This document shows, one piece after another, positions 16,058-24,608 of a stretch of 64,000 nucleotides of DNA. The notes below the pieces were generated by a model. That model was not told where the DNA came from, did no database searches, and saw only the letters and a list, made by a program, of their open reading frames with translations. The position numbers and the translations under genes were made by a program. Location: assembly GCF_001573155.1 (NCBI RefSeq), contig NZ_JRWG01000001.1:124001-188000 (forward strand), given 5' to 3'. The DNA is from Aequorivita aquimaris (GTDB lineage: Bacteria; Bacteroidota; Bacteroidia; Flavobacteriales; Flavobacteriaceae). The first letter of the stretch is position 1. The number at the start of each line of letters is the position of its first letter.

Positions 16058-17125
16058 TTACAGCATTGGTGCCAATACTTGTAGCATTGTCTGCATTTTA
16101 TTTTGGGTTTCCTGCCATTCATCGGCCGGCTGTGAGCCAATAGTGATACCCCCGCCCACGAAGATGCGGGCCGTATTGTTTTCTATCTTCATACACCGCA
16201 GGTTAACCATTAGTGAGGCAGAAGCTCCATTTTCATTTACGGGTCCTAAAAACCCTGTGTAAAATTCGCGGTTATACCCTTCGTTTTGGAGTATGAATTC
16301 CTTGGCAAATTTTTGTGGACTGCCACAAACCGCAGGGGTTGGATGCAAGGCAGCTGCAATTTTTGTCAGCGTGGCTTTTCCCCTTTTTAAAATGCCGGTA
16401 ATATCGGTTCTTAAGTGAAGCAACGACCCGGCGCGATATGTGTACGGATTGGAAACTTTCAATACCGAGGTTACGCGCTGCAGACTGTTGGTTATTGAAT
16501 CGGTTACCATTTGCTGTTCGTCCAGTTCCTTTGGGCCCCAGGAAACCTTTTCCGAATTGCAAAAAGATTGTGTTCCCGCCAGGGCCATGGTCTTAAAGGA
16601 GTCTGTCTCAACCCGCACTAAGGTTTCTGGCGTTGCACCGCACCACATCCCCGTTTGCGGATGGTACCAAATATATCGAAAGGCCAATGGATAGGCCCCA
16701 AACAAACGCTCTAACAATTGTTTAAGTGAAAAATTTGATAGTGGAAAATCTTTCGGACGCGAAATAACGATTTTGGTAGCCCTTCGTCTTTTTATATTGT
16801 CAATAGTTTTTTGAACTTTTTCCAAATAAGTTTTCCGCTCCGAAGCGTTTTCGGCTACCGGAACGGGCGTCAATTCAATAGTATTTTCCGATAATTCTGC
16901 ACTAACTATTTCTGAATCATTCTCAGGAATAAAGTATGCTGAATCATTATACTCAAAAGGCGCGAGAACAAAACCGTTGTCCGTCAATTCGCTAATGGTA
17001 CTAAGTTCTGGGTTCTTCTGAAGTAGAGCAGATACAATTTTTTGATTCGGCAACGAATATACCACAAAGGGCAATCCTTCTTCAAAATGTTTTTCGATTT
17101 TTTCAGTGAGTAGGTTAAAATCCAT
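16058..17125 (-). CDS. menF: Isochorismate synthase
   Basis: A 355-residue chorismate-binding enzyme that converts chorismate to isochorismate for menaquinone. Its C-terminal catalytic domain shows RRRATKIVISRP, FRYIWYHPQTGMWCGATPETLVRV, LHPTPAVCGSPQ and the closing ARIFVGGGITIGSQPADEWQETQNKMQTML with Glu/Asp metal ligands. A siderophore isochorismate synthase (entC-like) would look similar, but the position between menI and menD settles the pathway. Its ATG overlaps the upstream thioesterase stop by one base. Confidence 0.9.
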   Translation of the reverse strand: MDFNLLTEKIEKHFEEGLPFVVYSLPNQKIVSALLQKNPELSTISELTDNGFVLAPFEYNDSAYFIPENDSEIVSAELSENTIELTPVPVAENASERKTYLEKVQKTIDNIKRRRATKIVISRPKDFPLSNFSLKQLLERLFGAYPLAFRYIWYHPQTGMWCGATPETLVRVETDSFKTMALAGTQSFCNSEKVSWGPKELDEQQMVTDSITNSLQRVTSVLKVSNPYTYRAGSLLHLRTDITGILKRGKATLTKIAAALHPTPAVCGSPQKFAKEFILQNEGYNREFYTGFLGPVNENGASASLMVNLRCMKIENNTARIFVGGGITIGSQPADEWQETQNKMQTMLQVLAPML

Positions 17126-17547
17126 TAATTTTTTGGTAAGGTAAGGGTGGTAAGTTTTACGAGGGAAACGAGGGCGCCGTCTTCATTCGTAATTTTTATT
17201 TGCCAGAGCTGGGTGGTCCTTCCTTTGTGAATAATACTGGCATGGGCATATACATTACCATCGCGCACGCTTTTTACGTGGTTGGCGGCAATTTCAATTC
17301 CACGGATTATTACATCATTTGCATTCAAAAACATAAATGCCCCCGCACTGCCCACACTTTCGGCCAAGGCTACAGAGGCGCCGCCGTGCAAAACCCCATC
17401 GGGTTGATGAACCCTTGGCGTGACGGGCATTTTGGCAACGAGGAAATCATCGCCCACTTCGGTGAATTCTATGCCCAGTGTTTCCATTAAGGTATTTTGG
17501 CACATTTTATTGCAGGCCGCCAAAATTTCGTCGTTGGTGTACTTCAT
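17125..17547 (-). CDS. menI: Hotdog-fold thioesterase, probable DHNA-CoA thioesterase
   Basis: A 140-residue single hotdog domain with the block GVLHGGASVALAESVGSAGAF. This matches the HGG-x-x-x-x-x-E active-site motif of the YdiI/MenI group, and the following helix is also conserved. MenI hydrolyses 1,4-dihydroxy-2-naphthoyl-CoA before prenylation. The symbol rests on the motif plus its place as first gene of the menI-menF-menD operon. A PaaI-type phenylacetyl-CoA thioesterase would look much the same. A partial -7 box on the minus strand (TATTTTTA, 17573-17566) may be its promoter. Confidence 0.78.
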   Translation of the reverse strand: MKYTNDEILAACNKMCQNTLMETLGIEFTEVGDDFLVAKMPVTPRVHQPDGVLHGGASVALAESVGSAGAFMFLNANDVIIRGIEIAANHVKSVRDGNVYAHASIIHKGRTTQLWQIKITNEDGALVSLVKLTTLTLPKN

Positions 17548-17565
17548 TGTATTGGTTTACATTTG
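17534..17565 (+). promoter_or_regulatory. Promoter of the alpha/beta hydrolase gene
   Basis: TTG at 17534-17536, 21-nt spacer, TACATTTG at 17558-17565 (perfect). Start expected near 17572, 21 nt before the ATG. The -33 element lies inside the 5' end of the divergent menI gene. Confidence 0.6.
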
Positions 17566-17592
17566 TAAAAATACAAAATTGAATTCAACAAA

Positions 17593-18234
17593 ATGAGCAT
17601 CCAGAAAGAGGTTACCTATACAACTACGAATACATACCACACCCTCAATGAGTTAACCGAAAAAACCAAGAATGTATGGATGGTTTTTCACGGAATGGGC
17701 TATTTGAGCAAGTACTTTATCAATTATTTTTCCGAATTAAATGCCGAAGAAAATTTCATCATTGCACCACAGGCTCCCTCAAAATATTACCAAGGAAATG
17801 ATTTTAAGCACGTTGGCGCCTCTTGGCTTACGCGTGAAAATACACAACTTGAAACCCAGAATATACTGAAATATATCGACGCAATTTATGTAAAGGAGCT
17901 TGCCGAAACTACTGCAAACTTAATAGTTATGGGCTATAGCCAAGGTGTTTCCATAGCTACGCGCTGGGTTGCCAGCCGTAAAGTTCAGTGTGATAAGCTT
18001 ATTCTTCATTCGGGGGGAATTCCAAATGAATTGCAACCCAACGATTTTGAATTTCTCAAAAAGGATGCCGAGGTAATCTATCTTTACGGAAATAAGGACC
18101 AGTACATTACAGAAGCCCGTGAGACCGAAGAGAAACTTAAAGGCACCAAACTTTTTCAAGATCGGCTGAACATTGAGGTTTTTGATGGAATCCATGAGGT
18201 TAACAGGGAATTATTATTAAAACATTCCATATAA
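17593..18234 (+). CDS. Alpha/beta hydrolase (phospholipase/carboxylesterase type)
   Basis: A 213-residue cytoplasmic serine hydrolase. The strand before the oxyanion site reads NVWMVFHGMGYLSKYF. The nucleophile elbow is GYSQG (Ser about residue 117), the acid is in YGNKDQY and the catalytic His is in GIHEVN near the C-terminus. The compact size without a lid matches acyl-protein-thioesterase/carboxylesterase proteins. Substrate unknown. Confidence 0.82.
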   Translation: MSIQKEVTYTTTNTYHTLNELTEKTKNVWMVFHGMGYLSKYFINYFSELNAEENFIIAPQAPSKYYQGNDFKHVGASWLTRENTQLETQNILKYIDAIYVKELAETTANLIVMGYSQGVSIATRWVASRKVQCDKLILHSGGIPNELQPNDFEFLKKDAEVIYLYGNKDQYITEARETEEKLKGTKLFQDRLNIEVFDGIHEVNRELLLKHSI

Positions 18235-18262
18235 TTTTAAGAATATTGTGTATTTCATCGAA

Positions 18263-18270
18263 TAATTTTG
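18263..18270 (+). promoter_or_regulatory. -7 box (TAATTTTG) of the LRR gene
   Basis: A perfect TAnnTTTG match about 60 nt before the ATG at 18330. The nearest upstream TTG is spaced too closely (14 nt), so the -33 element is uncertain. Confidence 0.4.
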
Positions 18271-18329
18271 TGTTTTAACTTCTTTTGTTTTTCTTTTACT
18301 TCGCTTTAACAACCAAATAGCCCCAAACT

Positions 18330-19043
18330 ATGAAAAAGGCAATATTTACCTGCGTATGTATGTTTATCGCGTCCATGGTTATGGCGCAGGTGAGCAAACA
18401 GGAAAAACAAGTTCTTTTAGATCTTTATACCGCTACCAATGGTTTGGAATGGAACAAACAATGGAACTTGGAGCAACCTGTGGAAACTTGGTACGGAGTT
18501 ACGGTTGAACACAATAAGGTAACGGGCATCAATTTATTGTTCAATAATTTGAATGGTATATTGCCAGCCTCTTTGGGACAATTAAAAAATTTGAAAAAAT
18601 TGGAATTGTCGTTTAACCCTATTTCGGGAACCATTCCTGCGGAATTGGGCAATCTGGAACAATTAGAAATTTTAGCAATAAACGGGACAGCCATGAATGG
18701 AAACATTCCGGAGTCTTTAGGCAGGCTTTCTAATTTGAAGCAGCTGCACCTAAGCAGTAACCAATTGAGCGGAACGGTGCCCGAAAGTATCGGAAATCTT
18801 AGGCAGATTGAAGTTTTTAATGTGTTTGATAACGATTTGTATGGCGCTTTACCACAATCATTGGCAAATTGTCCAAATTTGAAGCAGCTTATGGTTGCAG
18901 AAAATAATTTTAACAATCCGAGTGATTTTTCAGTGATATTGCTGTCAAATTCTGGAGCAAAAATAGATTTACTCAATAACTCCCCACAAATTGAGCCCGC
19001 ACAGCCCATAATAGCTGTAGAACGGGACGAAAATGAAGATTAA
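18330..19043 (+). CDS. Secreted leucine-rich-repeat protein
   Basis: A 237-residue protein with a signal peptide (MKKAIFTCVCMFIASMVMAQ). It has an N-terminal cap typical of plant-like LRR proteins (LLDLYTATNGLEWNKQWNLEQPVETWYGVTV), followed by about five 24-residue repeats of the form LxxLxLxxNxLSGTIPxxLGNL (about residues 60-205). It ends in a short acidic tail, and no cell-surface sorting domain is visible. Such proteins usually bind other proteins or glycans at the cell surface. A terminator follows at 19067-19096. Confidence 0.85.
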   Translation: MKKAIFTCVCMFIASMVMAQVSKQEKQVLLDLYTATNGLEWNKQWNLEQPVETWYGVTVEHNKVTGINLLFNNLNGILPASLGQLKNLKKLELSFNPISGTIPAELGNLEQLEILAINGTAMNGNIPESLGRLSNLKQLHLSSNQLSGTVPESIGNLRQIEVFNVFDNDLYGALPQSLANCPNLKQLMVAENNFNNPSDFSVILLSNSGAKIDLLNNSPQIEPAQPIIAVERDENED

Positions 19044-19066
19044 CACTATTCTATTTCCTCATTTCC

Positions 19067-19096
19067 AAGCGGCCTATAATGGGCCGCTTATTTTTT
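19067..19096 (+). terminator. Terminator of the LRR gene
   Basis: Stem AAGCGGCC (19067-19074) / GGCCGCTT (19082-19089), 7-nt loop, followed by ATTTTTT. Confidence 0.85.
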
Positions 19097-19136
19097 AAAC
19101 ACGTTAAAAAACATATTTTATCGATAAAAAACATTG

Positions 19137-19144
19137 TATTTTTG
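19137..19144 (+). promoter_or_regulatory. -7 box (TATTTTTG) of the candidate small RNA
   Basis: A perfect TAnnTTTG element in an otherwise gene-free stretch, with predicted start about 19151. No good -33 TTG is present (TTT at the expected place). Confidence 0.45.
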
Positions 19145-19150
19145 AAAAAT

Positions 19151-19277
19151 ATTAGTAGATTGCCCCGGTCTTTGTACCAAGTGGCCCCCACCCACTCCAA
19201 AGACCTTAAAGCTTAATATTTGGTTAAAAAGCAAGCTTTTAAATGGAGCGGCCTTTATGAGGTCGCTCTTTTTTTTT
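19151..19277 (+). ncRNA. Candidate structured small RNA of about 125 nt
   Basis: The gene-free region between the LRR gene and dnaK has its own -7 box (19137-19144) and its own terminator (19246-19277). Between them is a long hairpin: GGTCTTTG (19168-19175) pairs perfectly with CAAAGACC (19198-19205). Inside that stem AGTGG pairs with CCACT around a C-rich loop. No open reading frame of note is present. The layout of promoter, stable hairpin, single-stranded A/U-rich linker and intrinsic terminator suits a trans-acting or housekeeping small RNA. It matches no RNA family I can name. Confidence 0.5.
19246..19277 (+). terminator. Terminator of the candidate small RNA
   Basis: Stem GAGCGGCC (19246-19253) / GGTCGCTC (19261-19268) with one G-T wobble, followed by a long T-run. 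Its core resembles the LRR terminator 180 bp upstream (CGGCCT..AT), perhaps by duplication. Confidence 0.8.
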
Positions 19278-19356
19278 ATAATTTGGAATACTGATATGAT
19301 TTAAAAAATCTAAAGCTTCATACAGATAAAAAGTAATAATTCGAATTATAATAATT

Positions 19357-19388
19357 AAAAAACCGCAACCCTCTCAGGTTGCGGTTTT
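19357..19388 (-). terminator. Terminator of dnaK (usable in both directions)
   Basis: Stem AAAACCGCAACC / GGTTGCGGTTTT around CTCTCA (arms 19359-19370 and 19377-19388). Read on the minus strand it ends in a T-run and lies 47 bp after the dnaK stop. A G/C-rich dyad, CCCCCC..GGGG..GGGGG (19410-19430), of a type often seen between flavobacterial genes, lies between this hairpin and the stop. Confidence 0.75.
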
Positions 19389-19434
19389 GCTTTTAAGCAT
19401 TTCCCGATTCCCCCCTTTGGGGTTAGGGGGCTTT

Positions 19435-21351
19435 TTATTTCACTTCTTCAAAATCTACATCCTCAACATCGCTGTTTTCAGAACCGCCACCTGTGCTTCC
19501 CTGCTCGGCTCCTGCCCCGGCATCACCAGTTGGGGCACCTTGCTGTTCGGCCTGGGCTTTGTACATTTCTTCAGAAGCAACTTTCCAAGCTTCGTTTATT
19601 TTATCCAAAGCGGGCTGTATATTGCTCACTTCTCTGGTTTCGTACGCTTTTTTCAATTCTTCCAAAGCATCTTCGATTGGCTTCTTTTTATCGTCAGATA
19701 ATTTTTCGCCAAACTCTTTCAGTTGCTTTTCAGTCTGAAAGATCATTGCGTCCGCCTCGTTCAGTTTTTCAACTTTTTCCTTCGCAGCCTTATCGCTTTC
19801 GGCATTTGCCTCGGCATCGGCCTTCATCTTTTTGATTTCCTCTTCGGTCAAGCCGGAAGAAGCTTCAATACGGATATCCTGCGTTTTGTTGGTAGCCTTG
19901 TCGGTAGCGCTTACTTTAATGATACCGTTGGCATCAATATCGAACGTCACCTCAATTTGTGGCACCCCGCGCTGTGCTGGTGGAATTCCGTCTAAGTGGA
20001 AACGACCGATTGTTTTGTTGTCGTTCGCCATTGGGCGCTCCCCTTGCAATACGTGGATTTCAACACTGGGCTGATTGTCGGCCGCAGTAGAGAATACCTG
20101 ACTTTTCTTGGTAGGAATGGTAGTGTTGGCCTCAATCAATTTGGTCATTACACCACCCATAGTTTCAATACCAAGTGAAAGTGGGGTTACATCAAGAAGA
20201 AGTACATCTTTCACATCTCCGGTCAATACACCACCTTGAATTGCGGCACCAACAGCTACAACTTCATCTGGGTTTACTCCTTTGTGTGGTTTTTTTCCGA
20301 AGAATTTTTCAACGGCTTCCTGCACTGCAGGAATACGGGTAGAACCCCCAACAAGAATTACTTCATCTATATCGCTCTTGCTCAAACCAGCAGCTTTCAT
20401 TGCTTTTTCACAAGGCTCGATAGTTCTTTTTACAAGTGGCTCAATCAGTTGCTCAAACTTGGCGCGTGTCAACGTTTTTACCAAGTGCTTTGGTCCGCTA
20501 GCAGTAGCCGTAATGTAAGGCAAATTGATTTCGGTTTGTGTTGAGGAAGACAATTCAATTTTTGCTTTTTCAGCAGCTTCCTTTAAACGCTGGAGCGCCA
20601 TTGGATCTTTCTTCAAATCAAAATCTTCTTCTTTTTTGAATTCATCAGCCAACCAATTGATAATTTTTTGGTCAACATCATCACCACCCAAGTGGGTATC
20701 ACCATCAGTAGCCAATACTTCAAAAACGCCGTCCCCCAATTCTAGGATACTAACGTCATGCGTACCACCACCAAAGTCAAAAACCACTACTTTTTGGTCG
20801 GTTCCCTTTTTATCAAGACCGTACGCTAGAGCTGCCGCAGTGGGTTCGTTGATAATACGTTCCACTTTAAGACCGGCAATTTCACCGGCTTCCTTGGTTG
20901 CGTGGCGCTGGCTATCGTTAAAATATGCAGGAACGGTAATTACCGCACGGGTAACATCTTGTCCTAAATAATCCTCGGCGGTCTTCTTCATTTTCTGAAG
21001 AATCATTGCACTCAGTTCCTGTGGGGTGTACATACGGCCGTCAATGTCAACACGGGCGGTATCGTTATCACCTTTTACCACTTTATATGCTGCGTGTTCC
21101 GCTTCACTCTTTGATTCGGAATATTTGTTCCCCATAAATCGCTTAATGGAGCTGATGGTCTTTGTAGGGTTGGTAACAGCCTGACGTTTTGCAGGGTCCC
21201 CTACTTTAATTTCGCCACCTTCCACAAATGCAATTACGGAAGGAGTTGTTCTTTTTCCTTCGGCGTTAGGAATAACCGTTGGCTCGCTACCTTCCATCAC
21301 GGCAACGCAGGAGTTGGTTGTACCTAAGTCGATTCCAATTATTTTACTCAT
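19435..21351 (-). CDS. dnaK: Chaperone protein DnaK (Hsp70)
   Basis: A 638-residue Hsp70 that starts [21 protein letters not shown] (phosphate-1 loop). It contains [36 protein letters not shown] and the conserved linker [19 protein letters not shown] before the substrate-binding domain. The C-terminus is rich in Gly/Gln and ends in an acidic stretch [11 protein letters not shown], the EEVD-like end of bacterial DnaK. In 'FGGGTHDVS' the His replaces the more usual Phe (GGGTFDVS). No dnaJ or grpE is adjacent. Expression probably depends on the unusual promoter at 21407-21450. Confidence 0.97.
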   Translation of the reverse strand: MSKIIGIDLGTTNSCVAVMEGSEPTVIPNAEGKRTTPSVIAFVEGGEIKVGDPAKRQAVTNPTKTISSIKRFMGNKYSESKSEAEHAAYKVVKGDNDTARVDIDGRMYTPQELSAMILQKMKKTAEDYLGQDVTRAVITVPAYFNDSQRHATKEAGEIAGLKVERIINEPTAAALAYGLDKKGTDQKVVVFDFGGGTHDVSILELGDGVFEVLATDGDTHLGGDDVDQKIINWLADEFKKEEDFDLKKDPMALQRLKEAAEKAKIELSSSTQTEINLPYITATASGPKHLVKTLTRAKFEQLIEPLVKRTIEPCEKAMKAAGLSKSDIDEVILVGGSTRIPAVQEAVEKFFGKKPHKGVNPDEVVAVGAAIQGGVLTGDVKDVLLLDVTPLSLGIETMGGVMTKLIEANTTIPTKKSQVFSTAADNQPSVEIHVLQGERPMANDNKTIGRFHLDGIPPAQRGVPQIEVTFDIDANGIIKVSATDKATNKTQDIRIEASSGLTEEEIKKMKADAEANAESDKAAKEKVEKLNEADAMIFQTEKQLKEFGEKLSDDKKKPIEDALEELKKAYETREVSNIQPALDKINEAWKVASEEMYKAQAEQQGAPTGDAGAGAEQGSTGGGSENSDVEDVDFEEVK

Positions 21352-21406
21352 ATCTATTGTGTTATATATTTAGTTAATTCAATTTTTATTTTACGGAGTG
21401 TATAAG

Positions 21407-21450
21407 TCAATGATTGTGCCAGCGGAAGGATTATGACAGGATGGCAGAAT
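21407..21450 (-). promoter_or_regulatory. dnaK control region: TGGCAC-N5-TTGA element plus upstream repeats
   Basis: On the minus strand, TGGCAC (21421-21416), 5 nt, TTGA (21410-21407) resembles a sigma-54 -24/-12 promoter (TGGCAC-N5-TTGC) with one mismatch. Upstream are two tandem half-sites, TGCCATCC and TGTCATAA (21446-21431). No TAnnTTTG element is evident at a suitable place. The start would be near 21396, 45 nt before the ATG. Whether RpoN or another factor reads it cannot be told from the sequence. Confidence 0.4.
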
Positions 21451-21501
21451 TTTAATAAAAAAATTAATTAGTAGTTTTACTATTAGCAAATAGCAGCCCT
21501 T

Positions 21502-22962
21502 TTGAAGAATTTATTCAATATTAAAAATCCTATAATACTTGGTATTGCAAGTGGCTTTTACCCTTTTCTTTATAATTATTATTCAAACTTTACGCTGGTA
21601 GATTCCTTATCGCAGACATTGTTCTTTATTGTCTTCTTTTTACTAATCCCAGTTGCAGTTAATATTTTTTTAAAGGTCTCTTCAAAAAAAATATCATTTG
21701 TCGCTAAAAATTATGATTTGCTCTTAACCTTTTCAAACGTGGTAAGTTTTGCTGGGTTACTTACCTATAGTATTATTGGCCCAAAAAAGAAAATAATCCT
21801 TTTGGTCATTATACTTTCGTTTGGGTTTTCCTTTCTACTGAAAAAACATTTGAAAAAAGTAGTTGTGCTGGAATATCTACTCGCATTGATTGTCGCGGTT
21901 CAATTGGTCTTTTATATTGGAAACATAAATTTTTCTTCGGAATGGAAACAACTGCCAGATAGTATTTCAGAAGTTACCTTTAAGAAAATGCCAAATGTTT
22001 ATATTATTCAGCCAGATGGTTATGCCAATGCCAATACCTTAAAAAATGAGCCTTACCATATTGACAATAGTAACTTTGAAAGTTTTCTAATCGAAAAAGA
22101 TTTTAAGATTTATCCCAATTTCCGAAGTAATTATTCCAACACAATTACCTCCAACAGTTCAATGTTTGCGATGAAACATCATTATTATAAAAATCCGAAA
22201 GACAACACAAAGGAAGCCTATGGTTTGCGAAAAAGTATAGCCAGCAATAATGTCGTGGTATCCGTCTTTAATAAAAACGACTACAAAACATCGCTGATCA
22301 TTGAATCTCCATATATCATTGTCAATAGGCCAACGTTAGGCTATGATTATTGCTCCATTCCATATAAAGAACTTTCATTTTTATCACGCGGGTTTGACAT
22401 GGCAGTGAATAGCCTAGATGAAATGAAAAAAGCTATTAAAGAAAATAAAAATCAAGCTAACTTTTATTTTATTGAAAAAATCCTCCCGGGCCATATTTCC
22501 GTCACAAAAAATCAATCCAAGGGCAAAGAAGAAGAAAGAAAAGTGTATGTTGAAAATTTTGAAAAAGCAAATCTTTGGTTATACGAGATGATTACTCTAA
22601 TAATCAAAGATGACCCTTCCGGGCTTATAATTATCGTTGCTGACCATGGAGGGTATGTGGGCTTAAACTACACGAGCAAACGTCATAAAAAAATAACTGA
22701 TCCTAGGCTTATAAACTCAATATTTGCTTCCACGCTTGCCATAAAATGGCCTGACAATGAAGTGCCAAGATTTGATGATAAACTGAAGACAAATGTAAAC
22801 CTGTTTAGGGTGTTGTTTTCATACCTAGCAGAAGACAAAACTTATCTCAATAATTTTGAGAAGGATGAAAGTTTTTTAATTGTGGATGAAGATGCCCCGT
22901 TTGGAGTTTATAAAGTAATTGATGAAAACGGAAAAGTTGATTTTAAAAAAGTTGATTTTTGA
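21502..22962 (+). CDS. Membrane-anchored alkaline-phosphatase-superfamily (sulfatase-like) protein
   Basis: A 486-residue protein. The N-terminal third holds about four or five hydrophobic helices (residues 10-150). The rest is an extracytoplasmic domain of the sulfatase/phosphoethanolamine transferase type: PNVYIIQPDGYANANTL (metal-binding Asp region), a SNSSMFAMKH segment that could hold the Thr/Ser nucleophile, and IIIVADHGGYVG, whose DHG is the classical second metal site. Relatives (LtaS, EptA) modify lipids or sugars in the envelope. No ATG is available near the N-terminus, so the TTG at 21502 is the probable start. The 3' end overlaps umuC on the other strand by 55 bp. Confidence 0.7.
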   Translation: MKNLFNIKNPIILGIASGFYPFLYNYYSNFTLVDSLSQTLFFIVFFLLIPVAVNIFLKVSSKKISFVAKNYDLLLTFSNVVSFAGLLTYSIIGPKKKIILLVIILSFGFSFLLKKHLKKVVVLEYLLALIVAVQLVFYIGNINFSSEWKQLPDSISEVTFKKMPNVYIIQPDGYANANTLKNEPYHIDNSNFESFLIEKDFKIYPNFRSNYSNTITSNSSMFAMKHHYYKNPKDNTKEAYGLRKSIASNNVVVSVFNKNDYKTSLIIESPYIIVNRPTLGYDYCSIPYKELSFLSRGFDMAVNSLDEMKKAIKENKNQANFYFIEKILPGHISVTKNQSKGKEEERKVYVENFEKANLWLYEMITLIIKDDPSGLIIIVADHGGYVGLNYTSKRHKKITDPRLINSIFASTLAIKWPDNEVPRFDDKLKTNVNLFRVLFSYLAEDKTYLNNFEKDESFLIVDEDAPFGVYKVIDENGKVDFKKVDF

Positions 22963-24239
22963 GTTTCAACTCTCTCCCCAACTTTTAACAATTCTTTCCA
23001 CTGCGTAGTGTAGCGCGGGCTTCGTTCTTTTTTAATGAGTTCCCATTCATTAACCCGTGTGCCCACCAAACCTGAAGAAATAGTTGCTTTTCCAAATTTC
23101 CGGTTGATGGCGTCAAAGGTTTCTATAAGTTTTGAGTTATTTAATTTAGAAGGTTGGTGAAACAGATTTCCCTGCACATAATCCTGTGGAATGATGCCCG
23201 TAAGGTTCACTCCTACTTTTTTATAGCGATAACCAGGTTTGTATATTTCAACTAACGCTTTTCGCGCTGCGGAAATAAGTTTGAAGGTGTCATTCGTAGG
23301 AATTTCCATAGTCACGGTCCGGCTGTTGGAATATTGCTTATCTACATCGCTGTGGTAGTTGGTTATGATGAAAACCTGAACATAAGTGGCGCATGATTTT
23401 TGGGCGCGAAGCACCTCGCTTACTTCACTTATGTAATACGCGCACGCTTCCTCAATACGCTCCAAGTCAGGTAATTTTCTACCAAAAGATTTCGCGGTGC
23501 CGATTCCTTTTTTTGGCGGCGGTTGGGTTACAAATTCCATGCACGGCTCGCCTTTTAGTTCGCGCCAGGTGCGCTCGCCTACAACTGTCATTTCCTTTCG
23601 GACCCATTGCAACGGAGTTTCAGTAAATTGAAGTGCATTAAAAACGCCTATATTTTTCAACCGTTCGGCATGCTTTCTGCCAATGCCCCAAACGTCGCCA
23701 ATCTTGCACCATTTTAGTGCCTCAATCCTTTTTTCTTCGGAATCGATTACAAAAACGTGGTTGTTGTCAGGAATTTTCTTCGACATTCGGTTTGCCAGCT
23801 TTGCCAGCACTTTTGTTGGCGCAATCCCCACACCTACTGGTAACCCCGTATTTTTTGAAATGGTTTCTTTAATTAAATGCCCATGATCGTTCAGCAAAAT
23901 ATTTTTCATCCCAGATAAATCTGCAAAGGCTTCATCAATACTATAAACTTCCACATTTGGAGAAAACGTCCCGAGTATGTTCATCACCCGCTGCGACATT
24001 TCGCCATAAAGCGTATAATTTGAAGAAAAAAAGTTCACTTTGTGGGCAATCAGTTGATCCTTGATTTTAAAAACTGGCTCAAACATAGGGATGTCCGTAA
24101 TCGCCTTCGCTTCTTTGTTTGCGGCAATCACGCAGCCATCGTTATTACTCAAAACCACAACGGGTTTTCCCAAAAGGTCGGGACGAAAAACCTGCTCGCA
24201 GCAGGCGTAAAAGCTGTTGCAATCTACCAAGGCAATCAT
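22908..24239 (-). CDS. umuC: Y-family DNA polymerase V catalytic subunit
   Basis: A 443-residue translesion polymerase. The N-terminal palm has MIALVDCNSFYACCEQVF and later VYSIDEAFADLSG, containing the catalytic acidic residues. The thumb/HhH region reads IGDVWGIGRKHAERLKNIG, and the UmuC-type C-terminal part ends SPRYTTQWKELL. About 20 extra residues after that point are encoded antisense to the neighbouring gene and look unconserved. The ATG at 24239 overlaps the umuD stop (ATGA). It is predicted to perform mutagenic bypass together with UmuD', but the partner here looks non-cleavable (see umuD). Confidence 0.9.
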   Translation of the reverse strand: MIALVDCNSFYACCEQVFRPDLLGKPVVVLSNNDGCVIAANKEAKAITDIPMFEPVFKIKDQLIAHKVNFFSSNYTLYGEMSQRVMNILGTFSPNVEVYSIDEAFADLSGMKNILLNDHGHLIKETISKNTGLPVGVGIAPTKVLAKLANRMSKKIPDNNHVFVIDSEEKRIEALKWCKIGDVWGIGRKHAERLKNIGVFNALQFTETPLQWVRKEMTVVGERTWRELKGEPCMEFVTQPPPKKGIGTAKSFGRKLPDLERIEEACAYYISEVSEVLRAQKSCATYVQVFIITNYHSDVDKQYSNSRTVTMEIPTNDTFKLISAARKALVEIYKPGYRYKKVGVNLTGIIPQDYVQGNLFHQPSKLNNSKLIETFDAINRKFGKATISSGLVGTRVNEWELIKKERSPRYTTQWKELLKVGERVETQKSTFLKSTFPFSSITL

Positions 24240-24604
24240 CGGGCGTAATGGATTATGTAAGTGATTATTCCCCAAACGGTGAATTCTTCTTCCGAAAAAC
24301 CAAAAGGAATGCGCTTTATCTTAAATTCCCCTTCTTGGATTATTAACGCCAAATCATCAAAATTTCGGGATAACGACCTATCGATAATCAAAACATCCCT
24401 ATCAAGAATATTGTGTTCCTTAAATCCATTGCCATCTACCCGCACAAAAAATGTAGCATCTCTATTCAGTACCAATTCTTGGTTCAAATCAATAGTGGGT
24501 TCCAAATAATGTGTTGCGGGGCTTGCAAAGCCCGTTTGTTTTGAAACACCCGGTTCGTGCCTGCTTTTTACTTTTGTGAGTTTGCCTGAAGTGAAAATTT
24601 CCAT
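24236..24604 (-). CDS. umuD: UmuD-like protein lacking the catalytic serine
   Basis: A 122-residue LexA/UmuD-fold (S24) protein directly upstream of umuC, overlapping it by ATGA. The fold is clear: GFASPATHYLEPTIDLNQELV, FFVRVDGNGFKEHNILDRDVLIIDRS, EGEFKIKRI (Lys97), WGIITYIIHYAR. The self-cleavage serine, normally in a G-(D/N)-S-M motif, is replaced: residues 58-61 read G-N-G-F. The usual Cys/Ala-Gly cleavage site before GFPSPA also reads Thr-Gly here. The start is about 17 residues shorter than E. coli UmuD. The protein should fold but not cut itself. It may act as a permanently processed-like partner of UmuC. Confidence 0.8.
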   Translation of the reverse strand: MEIFTSGKLTKVKSRHEPGVSKQTGFASPATHYLEPTIDLNQELVLNRDATFFVRVDGNGFKEHNILDRDVLIIDRSLSRNFDDLALIIQEGEFKIKRIPFGFSEEEFTVWGIITYIIHYAR

Positions 24605-24608
24605 AGTT

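Noticed and set aside
16027-16140. Longer menD start at 16140
   Set aside because: The extension overlaps the 3' end of the isochorismate synthase gene and lacks similarity to MenD N-termini.
19408-19431. G/C-rich dyad as a separate functional element
   Set aside because: Similar short C-run/G-run dyads are common between flavobacterial genes. Only the neighbouring dnaK terminator could be supported.
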